NCBI GenBank assembly: GCA_036504095.1
Contig: DASXVS010000013.1
Coordinates: 24,966-88,965 of the forward strand
Source of the DNA: Armatimonadota bacterium
GTDB taxonomy: Bacteria; Armatimonadota; DTGP01; JAKQQT01
Reading direction: 5' to 3'
Length of the DNA: 64,000 bases
Shown: piece after piece, positions 16,699-26,632 of the stretch
Position numbering within the stretch: the first letter of the stretch is position 1
Layout: each line of letters starts with the position of its first letter
Position numbers and translations under genes: made by a program
The notes under the pieces: generated by a model
Told to the model about the DNA's origin: nothing
The model's input: only the letters and a program-made list of their open reading frames with translations
Database searches by the model: none

Positions 16699-18216
16699 CT
16701 AACCTCCAATCCGAACGATGCCCCCTTGGGCCGTAATCCGCATCGGGCGGAAAAGCGTCTCGCGCTCCGAATACACTCCCGCGTTAGCGACCACCGTATC
16801 ACCCGCCTTCACGCAGTACATCCCGGCGAAAACCGATGGAAGCGGCTCCGCGCTGGTGCCGCGCTGGCCGCCTCCGCCGCCCGGACTGACGTAGACCGGG
16901 CTCGGTACGCTGTTGAGGAACGGCGAGAGGGTATCATACGCGAGGTCCAGCCGGCCGTAACCGACCCCCGATGGTGTGCATCCGCCCGGGCCGCCCGTCA
17001 GCGGGCCGCGCACGTGGTGCGAGCTGTCAAACAGGGGCGAACCGGACGATCCCGGTTCAATGGTACCCTGCGAATAGTCCACCAGCCAGACGGAAACACT
17101 GATGATCTGGCCGTTATCGTTGTACTGCCGGACGCCGGAGTCGCTGAAGGTACCGAATGAGATGCGCTTCCACGATCCCCGCGGATGGTGAATACCGGTG
17201 ACGGCATCTCCTGTCCCCCACGCCACGGTTGTCCACCCCTCGTACTGCACGCCGCCCGGCGGATTGGCATACAGCCCGATCAATGAACAGTCGTAGAACC
17301 CCTGGTTTTTCAACAGGAGCGAACCCAGCGTGCAGGGGACGGTATTGGGGTCGGGTGGCGTGCCGTTGCAGGCCGGCGTCTGGTAAAACCACAGAAACTC
17401 GACGGTGCTGGCCGCCGCCGCATTGTTGATGCAGTGGTTTGCCGTGAGAAACAACGGCGAGGAGTCACCGGCGTTTCGATTCAGCATCGATCCACTGCAC
17501 ATGAAGCATCCGCCATTGTCCTGAAAGATTATCTTGGCGACCCCGCTCGCTTCCCCCGCCCACGCGGGATAGCAGGTGGAATCGAGGTGACAGGCAAGTG
17601 TAGCGCCCGGCCCCGTATTGCACCCGTTGTTGCAGTATGTGTGGACGATGCCCGTAATGACGGGCCCAGCCAGCGGCATCAGCTTTCCGGCCGGAAGGTG
17701 CAGTTCCAGGCCAAAGGTATCGCCGAATACCAGCGGCGACCACCATCCGGCGGGGTCGCCCCCTGAAGCAGGCTGATATGGGCCGAACACGGCGCTGGAT
17801 CCGGGAGCGTAAGGTCGGACCTCAATGCCGGTGCCGCCGAGCCCCGCGAGTTGCACGCGGAGCCCGCCAGCATTGGCGGAGGTGAGTTCAACTTTCATGA
17901 CGGAGCCCCCATCGGGAGCGGGCAGCCAGGCCGCCGAGTCGAGGAGGTTTGGAGGCGCCGGCTGCACGTAACCGATCTGGAGCCCGTCGGTATCGGAGCC
18001 CGTGGCGGCGGGCTGGGGCGCGATAACGGTCGCGGGCAGGATAATCTTCACGGGCGCCACATCCGGAGCCACCAGGCGCGCGGCGCTGGCCGGTGCGGAC
18101 TGGTACAGCGCGGCGTCGCAGAAGGGCGACGGCGGCTGGACCGCCCTGGCGCCTTTCGAACCGGACCACGCTGGTGTGTTTGATGCTAGAAACAAGAGCA
18201 GTAGTGTGTATCTCAT
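16699..18216 (-). CDS. Secreted trypsin-like serine protease (lysyl endopeptidase type)
   Basis: The 505-residue product has a signal peptide (MRYTLLLLFLASNTPAWS) and a roughly 200-residue pro-region before a chymotrypsin-fold domain. The catalytic His is in LTANHCI near residue 262, a candidate Asp in YDCSLIGL, and the catalytic Ser in TIEPGSSGSPLFD near residue 390. Paired cysteines (GGCFMCSGSM, HTYCNNGCNTG) recall Achromobacter protease I. After the domain come a Gly linker and a C-terminal piece (VKAGDTVVANAGVYSERET) like a single beta-helix entry. It lacks the dockerin-like module. GAGGGAG lies upstream of the ATG. The next upstream gene ends 19 bases away, so they may be co-transcribed. 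Confidence 0.88.
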   Translation of the reverse strand: MRYTLLLLFLASNTPAWSGSKGARAVQPPSPFCDAALYQSAPASAARLVAPDVAPVKIILPATVIAPQPAATGSDTDGLQIGYVQPAPPNLLDSAAWLPAPDGGSVMKVELTSANAGGLRVQLAGLGGTGIEVRPYAPGSSAVFGPYQPASGGDPAGWWSPLVFGDTFGLELHLPAGKLMPLAGPVITGIVHTYCNNGCNTGPGATLACHLDSTCYPAWAGEASGVAKIIFQDNGGCFMCSGSMLNRNAGDSSPLFLTANHCINNAAAASTVEFLWFYQTPACNGTPPDPNTVPCTLGSLLLKNQGFYDCSLIGLYANPPGGVQYEGWTTVAWGTGDAVTGIHHPRGSWKRISFGTFSDSGVRQYNDNGQIISVSVWLVDYSQGTIEPGSSGSPLFDSSHHVRGPLTGGPGGCTPSGVGYGRLDLAYDTLSPFLNSVPSPVYVSPGGGGGQRGTSAEPLPSVFAGMYCVKAGDTVVANAGVYSERETLFRPMRITAQGGIVRIGG

Positions 18217-18235
18217 AGTGCTCCCTCACTTCCCC

Positions 18236-20053
18236 TCAGTGCAGATTCACCAGGGCGAGGACAAGCCCTGTGCCGTGCTCAAGCGGCGACATGGCCTTGC
18301 CGATGGTGGCGCCCTCGGAGCGGGAGTAGTCGGTCACCTTCATAGCAACTCCCGCTGTATCGGAAGTGGTGAGCATATCGCCGGGATGGATGGGGCCATC
18401 GGAATCGTTGCACCTCACCCACACGCGCCCCGCCATGGCAACTGGAAGCGCGCCTGCCACGCCTCCGGAATCGGGAAGCACCATCCCGGCGCTGAGGTGA
18501 TTAGCCCCGCTGATAACGCCGGCGACGGTCCGGTCATAGGCCCCAGTGGATAGCCTCAAAGCGCCCGCGTGCTCGGTGTCAATCGAAACGACCGTTCCGG
18601 GTTGAGCGGCGCCGGCCACGCTGAATTTCTCCGCGACGTCGGACCCGCCGGATATCTCGAGTATCCCGACGTGCGTGAGGCCGGCGAAGTAACCTGCGTA
18701 TCCTCCGCCATTGCTCTGGCCATAGACGCCGTATCCGGTGGTCAGGTTGATGCCCGAGACTCCAGCGTGGATCGTGGCGTTGGAGAACCCGATCACCCCG
18801 TCGCCGCCGCCACTATTTCCCTGAACGCCGGCGCCGTTGCCGTCATTCGCCCCCCAGACGCCGATGCTGCCGTTGTTGTGGTTCGTGTATCCGAACACAC
18901 CGGTCTTCCCATCGGATTCCGTTCGCCCGATCACGCCGGTCCCGCCAATGCTGTAACCGAAGACGCCAGTGCCACCGGCTTCATTGCGGCCTATCACACC
19001 GTTGTCGGCGGCGCTAGACGTTTGCCCGTAAAGCCCGTTGTGCGCGCCGTGTCCCCAAATGCCGGCAAAACCCTGGGTGCTTTCACCGATGACGCCGTAC
19101 TGCCCCCTTTCAGAGAGACCGAAGACTCCCGTGCCGGGACCGGAATCGCCCCATACGCCGGTGTTTCCACCGCTGCCCCACACTCCGTCGCCCGCCGCGT
19201 TGTCGTTCTGGCCATAAACCGCCGGCAATCCGGCCGTATGGCCCACGCCGTTGACCCCCAGGTAAGAACCGCTCTCTCCGTAGATTCCTACCGCGGAGCC
19301 GCTGGTGCCCATCACGGCATCCGTGTTCAGCGAGTCACCCCAGACGCCGCCCGCGGTTGGCGCCATGATTCCGCTGGGGCCACTTTGCTCGCCATAAACG
19401 CCCCAGGCTGAGGCGCTCTGACCTTTGACCCCAATGCCGTTATCGGTATCGCCCCAAACGCCACCACCAAAGCCTTTCGCGGATGTGAGACCGCTGCCGG
19501 CGCCGTTCCTGCCGTAAGCCCCCCACCACCCACTGCTGAGCCCGGATAGAGCGACCGCGGCGGACGTGCCCGTGATAGCGTTTCCGTTTCCGGTGTTGGT
19601 GATGGACATTGCGGTTCCCGGACTGGCGACCGCCGCGTTGCCGGTGAAAGGCAGGGAAAGGGCGCCACCGCCCGCAGTCAGGGCGTAGGGAACCGCGTCC
19701 AAGGCAAGTCTGGGAGTCATCGGCGATGCCTCGCCGTCCAACTGGATCTCCACCCAGTATCTGGTGTCAAATGCCAGTCCGCCGAAGGAAGTGGGAGCAC
19801 CGAGTTCGGTGGTGAAAAGCCCGTGGCTGCCGGTTACGCTGACCGGCTTCGAGGCTTCTGTCCAAAGTGGCGAGCCGGCTGTCGCCGCGTCGAACAGCCT
19901 GAACGTGACGTTATAGGAGCCGGCCGGCTTCGGCACTCCCGACGCATTGGCGAGAATTCCCTGGAATGGGATGGTATGAGGAATCGCCGCATGTGAAGCG
20001 ACGGACCCAACGAAGTGCAGCAGCGCACAGGCTGCCAGGTATCGAATTTGCAC
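18236..20053 (-). CDS. Secreted glycine-rich repeat protein, tail-fibre-like
   Basis: The 605-residue product has a signal peptide (QIRYLAACALLHFVGSVASHA), then a beta-sandwich region (IPFQGILANASGVPKPAGSYNVTFRLFDA) and about 300 residues of short Gly-rich repeats of the form GVWGDS, GVFGYS or GVIGRS with a 10-20 residue period. The C-terminal domain (GGSDVAEKFSV, PGTVVSID, RTVAGVISG, VAMAGRVWVRC, GDMLTTSDTAG) is shared by many tail-fibre-like surface proteins. The start is GTG at 20053: AAAGGAGG lies five bases upstream, stronger than anything before the frame's first ATG at 20101. It may form a fibrous surface trimer; this is inference. Confidence 0.82.
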   Translation of the reverse strand: MQIRYLAACALLHFVGSVASHAAIPHTIPFQGILANASGVPKPAGSYNVTFRLFDAATAGSPLWTEASKPVSVTGSHGLFTTELGAPTSFGGLAFDTRYWVEIQLDGEASPMTPRLALDAVPYALTAGGGALSLPFTGNAAVASPGTAMSITNTGNGNAITGTSAAVALSGLSSGWWGAYGRNGAGSGLTSAKGFGGGVWGDTDNGIGVKGQSASAWGVYGEQSGPSGIMAPTAGGVWGDSLNTDAVMGTSGSAVGIYGESGSYLGVNGVGHTAGLPAVYGQNDNAAGDGVWGSGGNTGVWGDSGPGTGVFGLSERGQYGVIGESTQGFAGIWGHGAHNGLYGQTSSAADNGVIGRNEAGGTGVFGYSIGGTGVIGRTESDGKTGVFGYTNHNNGSIGVWGANDGNGAGVQGNSGGGDGVIGFSNATIHAGVSGINLTTGYGVYGQSNGGGYAGYFAGLTHVGILEISGGSDVAEKFSVAGAAQPGTVVSIDTEHAGALRLSTGAYDRTVAGVISGANHLSAGMVLPDSGGVAGALPVAMAGRVWVRCNDSDGPIHPGDMLTTSDTAGVAMKVTDYSRSEGATIGKAMSPLEHGTGLVLALVNLH

Positions 20054-20230
20054 AAAACCCTCCTTTACTGATAACAGTGATAAGCTGGCTGAATTATACA
20101 CGGTGGCGGAATGAGTTTTCCCATTTGTTCAGCTAATTAAGCCTTATTTGTTGGCCTTCATCAGGGGTCGCCAACCGCGTGCCGCCTGGTGACACAATGA
20201 GAGCGGCTTGGAGAGAGCCGGAAGGTGCGC

Positions 20231-21643
20231 ATGGGTGTAGATACGCCAATTCGGGACAGGGATGATGACGCCACGGGTGACGGCCAGACTGTGGTGACGC
20301 CGGCGGATGGCGGCGAGCCGAGCAATATGCGCCATGAAGTCTGGCAGCTTGCCTGGCCCACGATCATCGCCAACGTTCTGATGAACGTGGGTGGCCTGAT
20401 CAACCTCTATTTCGTACACGGCCTGGGCGTGGGATCGATGAACGCTGTTACGTGGGGCGAGCAGATGATCGGCATCGTGTTCGCCGTAGCGGTGGGGGTC
20501 AGCATCGGCACAACGGCTCTGGTGGCCCGGTCCATCGGCGCGGGAGACGAACGCTCGGCCGCGGACGCGACGCGCCAGAGCCTGATGCTGGGGATCATTC
20601 TCGGGGTCTTCACCACCGCCGTCCTGGCCCTGCTGGAGCGCCCCGTTCTGCTGGCAATGGGCGCGAACCATTCGTCGCTGCCGCTCGGACTGATCTACTA
20701 CCACTGGCTCCTGTTCGGCATCGTCCCGTTTTTCCTGATCAACGTATGCGGCGCGGCCTTTCGCGGCGCAGGCGACACCCGCACTCCGTTGTACCTGCTC
20801 ACGCTGCTGGTCGGCGTGAGCGTGCTAACCGACAGCACGTTGATCTGGGGGTTCGGCCCCATCCCGAAGATGGGCGTCGCCGGCGCCGGGCTGGGCACCT
20901 TCATCATGCGATCCGTTGGGAGCACCGCCTTCCTCGTCGCGCTTTGGCGATCGCCCCATCGCCTGATAACGGCGTCCGATTCCTGGCGCCTGGATCTGGG
21001 TTGGGCGAAGCGGCTCATACGCGTGGGATTTCCGGCGGGATTGCAAGCCGGTCTGCGTACGATCGCAAGCTCGACCTTCGTGGGCCTCCTGGCAAGGATG
21101 CAGCACGGGCCGGCCGTGGTTGCGGCGCTGAGCGTGGGGTTGCGGTCGGAGGGGATCGCGTTCATGCCGGGGATGGCGTTCAACGTGGCCGCCGCGGCGC
21201 TCGTCGGGCAAAGCCTCGGCGCAAGGAACCCCAACCGCGCGGCGCGCGCGGCGCGCGCCGCCACGCTGCAGGCCATCTGGATCATGGCGCTGATGGGCGC
21301 CACCTTCTTTGTCTTCGCACCGCAGATGGCCAAAGCGCTGGCAGCGCCGGAAGCCGTTCCGTTCGCCGTAGCCTACCTGCGCATTGCCGCCATCTCCGAA
21401 CCGTTCCTGGCCGTCGCCATGACGCTGACCGGAGCGCTGCAGGGTGCCGGCGACACGATGAAGCCGATGTGGGTGGTTATCAATACCATGCTGCTTCGAT
21501 TGGCGACGACGTGGTATTTTGGGCTGCACCTCGGCCTGGGCGCCAACGCTGCGTGGTGGGCCATGTCGGGGTCTACGTGCGTACAAGGTCTGCTGATTCT
21601 GGCGGCCTGGCGCCGGGGCACGTGGCGCCGCGTGCGGGTTTGA
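20231..21643 (+). CDS. MATE family efflux transporter
   Basis: The 470-residue product belongs to the multidrug and toxin extrusion family, which exports cationic compounds with H+ or Na+. It has about 12 membrane helices after a hydrophilic 30-residue start. Signature regions include WPTIIANVLMNVGGLINLYFV, VSIGTTALVARSIGAGDERSA and, in the second half, AAAALVGQSLGARNP and TGALQGAGDTMKPMW, showing the two-fold internal repeat. ATG at 20231 follows GGAAGG by five bases and is preferred to a GTG at 20225. It is convergent with a TPR protein gene. Confidence 0.93.
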   Translation: MGVDTPIRDRDDDATGDGQTVVTPADGGEPSNMRHEVWQLAWPTIIANVLMNVGGLINLYFVHGLGVGSMNAVTWGEQMIGIVFAVAVGVSIGTTALVARSIGAGDERSAADATRQSLMLGIILGVFTTAVLALLERPVLLAMGANHSSLPLGLIYYHWLLFGIVPFFLINVCGAAFRGAGDTRTPLYLLTLLVGVSVLTDSTLIWGFGPIPKMGVAGAGLGTFIMRSVGSTAFLVALWRSPHRLITASDSWRLDLGWAKRLIRVGFPAGLQAGLRTIASSTFVGLLARMQHGPAVVAALSVGLRSEGIAFMPGMAFNVAAAALVGQSLGARNPNRAARAARAATLQAIWIMALMGATFFVFAPQMAKALAAPEAVPFAVAYLRIAAISEPFLAVAMTLTGALQGAGDTMKPMWVVINTMLLRLATTWYFGLHLGLGANAAWWAMSGSTCVQGLLILAAWRRGTWRRVRV

Positions 21644-21683
21644 AACGCTGGCGTCCGGGCTCAGCCGCCGGCCATCGCTGCCA

Positions 21684-23147
21684 TCACCTCGCCGCCTTGA
21701 TCTGGTCCACGACCTTACGGACATCCTTCGCGTCTGAGGCTTTGGGGCTCAGGGCCAGGTAGCGTTCCAGGTGTTGAAGCGCTTTCGCGCTTTCGCGCTT
21801 CTCCAGCAACAGCGCACCCAGGTTGAAGTGCGCTTCGGGCCAGTTTGGCTGGCGCTCCAGGGCACGCTCATACATCGCGATGGCGGTGTCCGGATCCGAC
21901 TCCTTCTCCGCAATCTGCCCCAGCGTGAACCAGGCCGGGGCGAAATCGGGACGCAGTTGGGCGGCTGTCAACAGATGCCCATGCGCCGACTTTGAGTCCC
22001 CGGCCATAATCAGGGCTGCGCCGAGTTCGAATTCGGCCAGGCCATCTTTCGGCTCCAGCACCACGGCCTTCCGGAGGCTTTCCACGGCCTTCTGCGGGTC
22101 TCTCAGCGCCAGGCACGCGCTGCCGTAAGCGCGCCAACCGGGCTCGTACTCCGGGTGATTAGCTGTTATCCACGTCAGGCGGTCCAGCGCTTCGTCCGCA
22201 TTACCGCTCACCATCCGGCACATCGCGGCGTAATAGCGCGCCTGCCAGCGGGGCTTGTCCGGCCCCTTATAGAGGTCTTCCAGGCGTTTGTAGGGGTCGA
22301 GGCGCGCCGGCTGGAGGTCTGCAACCTTCTCCCACATGCGGATGGCGTCATCGGTGCGGTCCGTTCGGGTGTAAGCGACGGCGGCCATCTGGTAGAGGGA
22401 GTCGTCGGTTTTGAGGGCGGCGGCGGCCTTTTCGCATGCCGGTCCTGCCGCCTCGAAATCCGAGACGACGTACAGGGCGTAGGCCCTGCCGTGCAAAGCC
22501 GATGGCGAGACGGGATCAATGGCCAGCGCCCTGTCGAACGCCAGTAGCGACTGCCGCACGGGCTCCTGGAACGTCTCCCGATCTTTCGCGGTCATCGCAG
22601 TACCCGGCCGGCTCAGTGCGCCCATGTAATATCCGCGGGGATCGTAGTGGGAGTCGCGGGCCTCGATGTCGCGATGTGTTAGGGAGGAAGCGCTGTCGGA
22701 TTCGCCCCAGCCCGTACCTCCCCCGGGGAGATACCGGAATAACCCTCCGGCCATGGCGCCGGAAATGACCGGTGTGAGCGATCTCGTCGTACGCTCCTCG
22801 GGGTGCGCCCGTCTCCACTTGTCCAGCCCCTGCGTGAAGATCGCCAGTTGGGCCTCGCCGATGTGGACAAGGATGGTGGCATTGGAAGGCTCTATCCCGG
22901 AGGCGGTGGACAGTTCGCCAATCGCTTCGGACGGGCGCCCGATGCTTGTGAGGACCTGGCCGAGGAGGTCGTGCGTCGCGGCGCTGCCGGCATCCGCAAC
23001 CACGGCGTGGCGCGCGAGAGGGAGGGCGTCTGCGCCGCGTCCGGCATCCAGCAAGGTGCGGATCGCGTCCATATCCTCCGAGGGCGCTTCGGCAAGTGCC
23101 GCCGCGCCCAGGCTCAGAGTGACCGCCAACACCGATAAGTGCTTCAT
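21684..23147 (-). CDS. Secreted TPR-repeat protein (paralogue 1)
   Basis: The 487-residue product has a signal peptide (MKHLSVLAVTLSLGAAALA) and then repeated TPR helices: DLLGQVLTSIGRPSEAIGEL, WRAYGSACLALRDPQKAVESL, FELGAALIMAGDSKSAHGHL and FNLGALLLEKRESAKALQHL. The ending (SPKASDAKDVRKVVDQIKAA) matches that of the next gene upstream, so the two arose by duplication. AAGAGG lies six bases before the ATG. A scaffold role in the periplasm or at the outer surface is likely; the partner is unknown. Confidence 0.85.
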   Translation of the reverse strand: MKHLSVLAVTLSLGAAALAEAPSEDMDAIRTLLDAGRGADALPLARHAVVADAGSAATHDLLGQVLTSIGRPSEAIGELSTASGIEPSNATILVHIGEAQLAIFTQGLDKWRRAHPEERTTRSLTPVISGAMAGGLFRYLPGGGTGWGESDSASSLTHRDIEARDSHYDPRGYYMGALSRPGTAMTAKDRETFQEPVRQSLLAFDRALAIDPVSPSALHGRAYALYVVSDFEAAGPACEKAAAALKTDDSLYQMAAVAYTRTDRTDDAIRMWEKVADLQPARLDPYKRLEDLYKGPDKPRWQARYYAAMCRMVSGNADEALDRLTWITANHPEYEPGWRAYGSACLALRDPQKAVESLRKAVVLEPKDGLAEFELGAALIMAGDSKSAHGHLLTAAQLRPDFAPAWFTLGQIAEKESDPDTAIAMYERALERQPNWPEAHFNLGALLLEKRESAKALQHLERYLALSPKASDAKDVRKVVDQIKAAR

Positions 23148-23237
23148 TACGATGCCTCTTTCCGCTCCACCCGTTGGTGGCAGGCGTTCAGAGTCAGCGC
23201 TGCAAATGATTGCTGGATTGAAGCGTTGCCGCCTGCC

Positions 23238-24674
23238 CTATTTGTTCTGCTTGGCCAGGATTTCCTTCACCTGCTCGATGGCCTTTTTCACATCCTTGAC
23301 GTTTTTCGCGTCCGGCACGAGTTCCACATATCGCTGGAGGTGCGGAAGGGCTTCGGCGCCCTTTCGGCGGTCCAGCAGGATGCTGCCGAGGCTGAACCGG
23401 GCATCGGGCCAGTTCGGGGCCAGTTCCACGGCGCGCTGGTAATACATCTCAGCGCCATCCAGATCCTCGTTCTTTTCGGCCGCCGCGCCCAGCGCATTCC
23501 AGGCGGTGGCATCCTCGGGCCGATATTTCGCGGCTTTGGCGAGGCTGGCCTGCGCGGCCTGCGCATTTCCACCCGCCAATTGGCCGACGCCCAACATCAG
23601 GAAGCTGTACCCGTCGGTCGGATCCGCGGCAACCGCTTTCGCGAAGGCCTCCGCCGCCCCCTTCTTATCCTTCAGCACCAGCAGTGTCATACCGGTTCCG
23701 CGCCAGGCGGGCGCGTACTCCGGGTGCTTGTCCGTGACGTCCTTCAGACCCTTGAGGGCATCCTTCGGCGACGGTTTCTGTGCATCGCTTTCGTTGCTTA
23801 TCTGGTTGGCGAAAAGCATCCGCATCGCATCGTAATAGCCGTATTTCCAGTCGGAATGCCGGAACTCGTCGTAGAGCGCGCGCAGGTTCCAATAGGCCCA
23901 GGGGTTGGCAGGCTGCGCTTGCGAGACCATCTCCCAGATGTCAATGGACTCCGGCCCCTTGCCATGCGCATCGGTGACGTTTCGGGCGATATCCCATAGG
24001 AAGGAATCGAAGGCCGGGACACCGCCGGCTTTCCACGCGGAAACGGTATCTTTCCACTCTCCGAGCATCAACGACGCGAGGCCCTTCCCGTGCAGGGCGG
24101 GCTTGTTAGCCTGGTCCACCGCCAGGGCGGCATTGTACGCCTTCAAAGCCGACTTGACACCGGATTCGAGGCGGGCCCAATCCGCCGGCTGCATTTGCGC
24201 GGATGACCTCACCATATCCGTCTGCTGGGAGAACAGGTCCGGGTTCATCCGGCCCATACCGAAGGTGCCTCCCGCCAACGTCCCGGGAACGCTGGACGTG
24301 ATGGATCCGACCATGTCGCCGGGATGGTCTTTCACCCAGTCCCGAAGCCCGATGATGAACCTCGCCATATACGCGTCGCCGAGGTCAGACTGGTATGAGG
24401 CTGTCTGGGGATCCAGCGTTACTGCCTGCGTCAGTTCCTTCACAGCCGCATCTGCGTCCGGCTTCTCGGTCCGCCACAAGCACTGCCCCAGAAGGTCGTG
24501 TGCCGCGGCGGATGTGGCATCGGCGGCCACGAGAGCCTGTGCGGCGGGCCGGGCATCGGCGTAGCGCTGGTCTGTGACAAGCGCGCGCGTTGAATTCAGC
24601 GTCGCGGGGGCAGTCTGCGCAAAAGACGGCGTGGACAACGCGATGATACTGATGGTCGCTAGAAGTATTTTCAC
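23238..24674 (-). CDS. Secreted TPR-repeat protein (paralogue 2)
   Basis: The 478-residue product parallels its neighbour: signal peptide (VKILLATISIIALSTPSFA), AAHDLLGQCLW near the N-terminus, then TPRs such as WNALGAAAEKNEDLDGAEMYY and FSLGSILLDRRKGAEALPHL, ending VPDAKNVKDVKKAIEQVKEI. GTG at 24674 is taken as start because it begins the signal peptide and has GGAG nine bases upstream; the frame runs open to 24749 without another good start. It lies 90 bases upstream of paralogue 1 on the same strand, and tRNA-Ser lies just before it. Confidence 0.85.
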   Translation of the reverse strand: MKILLATISIIALSTPSFAQTAPATLNSTRALVTDQRYADARPAAQALVAADATSAAAHDLLGQCLWRTEKPDADAAVKELTQAVTLDPQTASYQSDLGDAYMARFIIGLRDWVKDHPGDMVGSITSSVPGTLAGGTFGMGRMNPDLFSQQTDMVRSSAQMQPADWARLESGVKSALKAYNAALAVDQANKPALHGKGLASLMLGEWKDTVSAWKAGGVPAFDSFLWDIARNVTDAHGKGPESIDIWEMVSQAQPANPWAYWNLRALYDEFRHSDWKYGYYDAMRMLFANQISNESDAQKPSPKDALKGLKDVTDKHPEYAPAWRGTGMTLLVLKDKKGAAEAFAKAVAADPTDGYSFLMLGVGQLAGGNAQAAQASLAKAAKYRPEDATAWNALGAAAEKNEDLDGAEMYYQRAVELAPNWPDARFSLGSILLDRRKGAEALPHLQRYVELVPDAKNVKDVKKAIEQVKEILAKQNK

Positions 24675-24765
24675 AGTTGTTTGCTCCGAGTGCACGATCT
24701 GGGGCGGGCCTATGACGGCAAACGGCGGGCAGACGTGCCCGTCGTGCACGATCCGCCCGCCTGTC

Positions 24766-24859
24766 TGGCGGAGTGGCCGGGATTTGAACCCGGGGTAGAA
24801 GTTTATGCCCCTACAATCGCTTAGCAGGCGATCACCTTAAGCCGCTCGGTCACCACTCC
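24766..24859 (-). tRNA. tRNA-Ser (anticodon GCT)
   Basis: The acceptor arms GGAGTGG (24853-24859) and CCACTCC (24770-24776) pair perfectly; discriminator G and an encoded CCA follow. The anticodon loop CTGCTAA between ATCGC and GCGAT gives GCT, reading AGC and AGU. A long variable arm (class II) and the GGTTCAAATCC T arm are visible. Confidence 0.95.
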
Positions 24860-24870
24860 ACGCCATGGAC

Positions 24871-24899
24871 AGTTTACCACATCCTGCGCCCGGCGGCAA
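24871..24899 (-). promoter_or_regulatory. Promoter of tRNA-Ser
   Basis: On the minus strand, TTGCCG (24894-24899) and TAAACT (24871-24876) are separated by 17 bases, a good sigma-70 arrangement 12 bases before the tRNA 5' end. Confidence 0.6.
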
Positions 24900-24998
24900 A
24901 TGGCTGTGTCCGGAATTGCCCGATGACGAGCGCACGGTGCTAATGTGCAGGCATGACTGCGTAAGACGACCCGGTTTGATTGTTCAAGAGGAAGACCT

Positions 24999-26498
24999 AT
25001 GTTCAGAGCTCTTGCCAAGATCGTCACCGTGCTGGCCCTCATCGGCGCCTGGAATGTACACGCGCAGACTCGTATAGATGCGGGCGACGTGCTCAGTGGG
25101 GCCATTTCATCCCCTCTGCAGACAAACGCATACACATTGTCTGCGCAGGCGGGAGATGTAATCACCGTTCGAGTGTGTCGCACCAGCGGAGAGATGTGGC
25201 CCAGGTTGGTTGTTCGCGACCCCGCCAGCACCACCGCATACGATGTTACGCAGATCCCCACAGTTGACCTGCAGTGTACCACGCCGATCTCCGGCCTCAT
25301 CCGTATCAATGTGTCCGACGGCTTCAGCGGAACCGCCACGGGCGAATACGCGATATACGCGCAGGTGAACAACCGTCCGGGGAAATCTACCGCCATCAGC
25401 GCGGGGCAGACACTGGCCGCGCAGGCAATTGCGCCCGGCGCTTTCGCTGCGTTCAGCATCCCGGCACAGGCGGGCGACGTTCTGGTCTGTCGCGCCACCC
25501 AATCGACAGGCAACGTCTGGCCGCTGATCCGCCTCCATGATCCGACGGGCTGTCTGGTTGACTCGGCCTCCGGCACTGTGACTGCAGAGGTTTCGCGTAC
25601 CCTGTCCAACACGGGTATGTACACGGTCCTGGTCGGCGACGGCTTCAACGGCACTTTTCCCGGCACTGTGAGTCTCTTTGTTCAACAGACCAATCGCCCG
25701 GGAGCGGTTTCGGCAGCCGCTCCGGGACTGACCGGCTTCGGCAGCATCGACGGACCGGCGGTGATGCGGACATTCAGCATTGAGGCGGAACGCGGTGAAG
25801 TCATCTTTGCCCGCATGGCGCGGTCTTCCGGGAACGTCTGGCCGCTGATTCGCCTTTACGATCCAAACGGGGTGTTCCTGCAGCAGGAAGGATCCTCGCT
25901 CACAACCGAGTTGACCCGCGCGGTTGGCACGACGGGAAGCTACACACTGTTGGTGGGCGACGCGTTCAACGGCACATACACCGGGCAGTACAACCTGTTC
26001 ACCCAGACGCTTACACACCCGGCAAACGCGGGCGAACTGGGTGTGGGCGCCCGCATTTCGGACAACATCGGCGCGCCGGGAGTCATGAGGACCTACACAC
26101 TGACGATGCCACCCTCTGGCCCAACCACCCTGGCGCTGCGGATGACGCGAACGGGTGGTAGCCTGTGGCCGATGATCCGCCTCTACGACGCCTACGGCAA
26201 CAAATGGGCGGAGGCTATCAGCACCAACAGCGCCATGCTGACCGCCGTTGCACAACCGTCGCGCGCATACACGGTGCTTGTGGGCGATGGGTTCAACGGT
26301 ACCTGTACCGGGGACTACGATCTCACCTGGAACTTCACGGTGCCGGATATCGTCATCGCGCTCCGCGCTGCGGGCGGCCTCTCCAAAACAACAACCGATG
26401 ACCTCACCCGCTTGAATCGAGTCACAGATGCACCGTCCACATCCAGGATTGACTATCAGGATGTCGTCTTCCTGGCGCGAGCCGCCTGGGGGCTGTGA
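24999..26498 (+). CDS. Secreted protein with four PPC-like domains and dockerin-like C-terminus
   Basis: The 499-residue product has a signal peptide (MFRALAKIVTVLALIGAWNVHA). Four repeats of about 105 residues follow, each with a QAGDVL/RGEVIF strand, an SxGNVWPLIRLYDPxG block and a YTVLVGDGFNGTxTGxY block. These read like bacterial pre-peptidase C-terminal (PPC) beta-sandwich domains, usually found beside proteases or carbohydrate-binding parts. The final 50 residues (IVIALRAAGGL...SRIDYQDVVFLARAAWGL) are the dockerin-like module. AGAGGAAG lies upstream of the ATG. No catalytic domain is seen. Confidence 0.85.
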   Translation: MFRALAKIVTVLALIGAWNVHAQTRIDAGDVLSGAISSPLQTNAYTLSAQAGDVITVRVCRTSGEMWPRLVVRDPASTTAYDVTQIPTVDLQCTTPISGLIRINVSDGFSGTATGEYAIYAQVNNRPGKSTAISAGQTLAAQAIAPGAFAAFSIPAQAGDVLVCRATQSTGNVWPLIRLHDPTGCLVDSASGTVTAEVSRTLSNTGMYTVLVGDGFNGTFPGTVSLFVQQTNRPGAVSAAAPGLTGFGSIDGPAVMRTFSIEAERGEVIFARMARSSGNVWPLIRLYDPNGVFLQQEGSSLTTELTRAVGTTGSYTLLVGDAFNGTYTGQYNLFTQTLTHPANAGELGVGARISDNIGAPGVMRTYTLTMPPSGPTTLALRMTRTGGSLWPMIRLYDAYGNKWAEAISTNSAMLTAVAQPSRAYTVLVGDGFNGTCTGDYDLTWNFTVPDIVIALRAAGGLSKTTTDDLTRLNRVTDAPSTSRIDYQDVVFLARAAWGL

Positions 26499-26632
26499 CG
26501 GAAACGCCGCGGAGCCTCTCCGGGCCAAAGCCGCCAGCGATGGGTGAGTGTGCCGATATGACACAATGGTTGTATCATTCGATGTATTCGGTTACGTTGC
26601 GCAGAGATGCATGACCGGTTCATCGCCTAGCT

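Noticed and set aside
18236..20053. Phage tail-fibre gene marking a prophage
   Set aside because: It has a signal peptide and no other phage gene is nearby, so it is taken as a bacterial surface protein.
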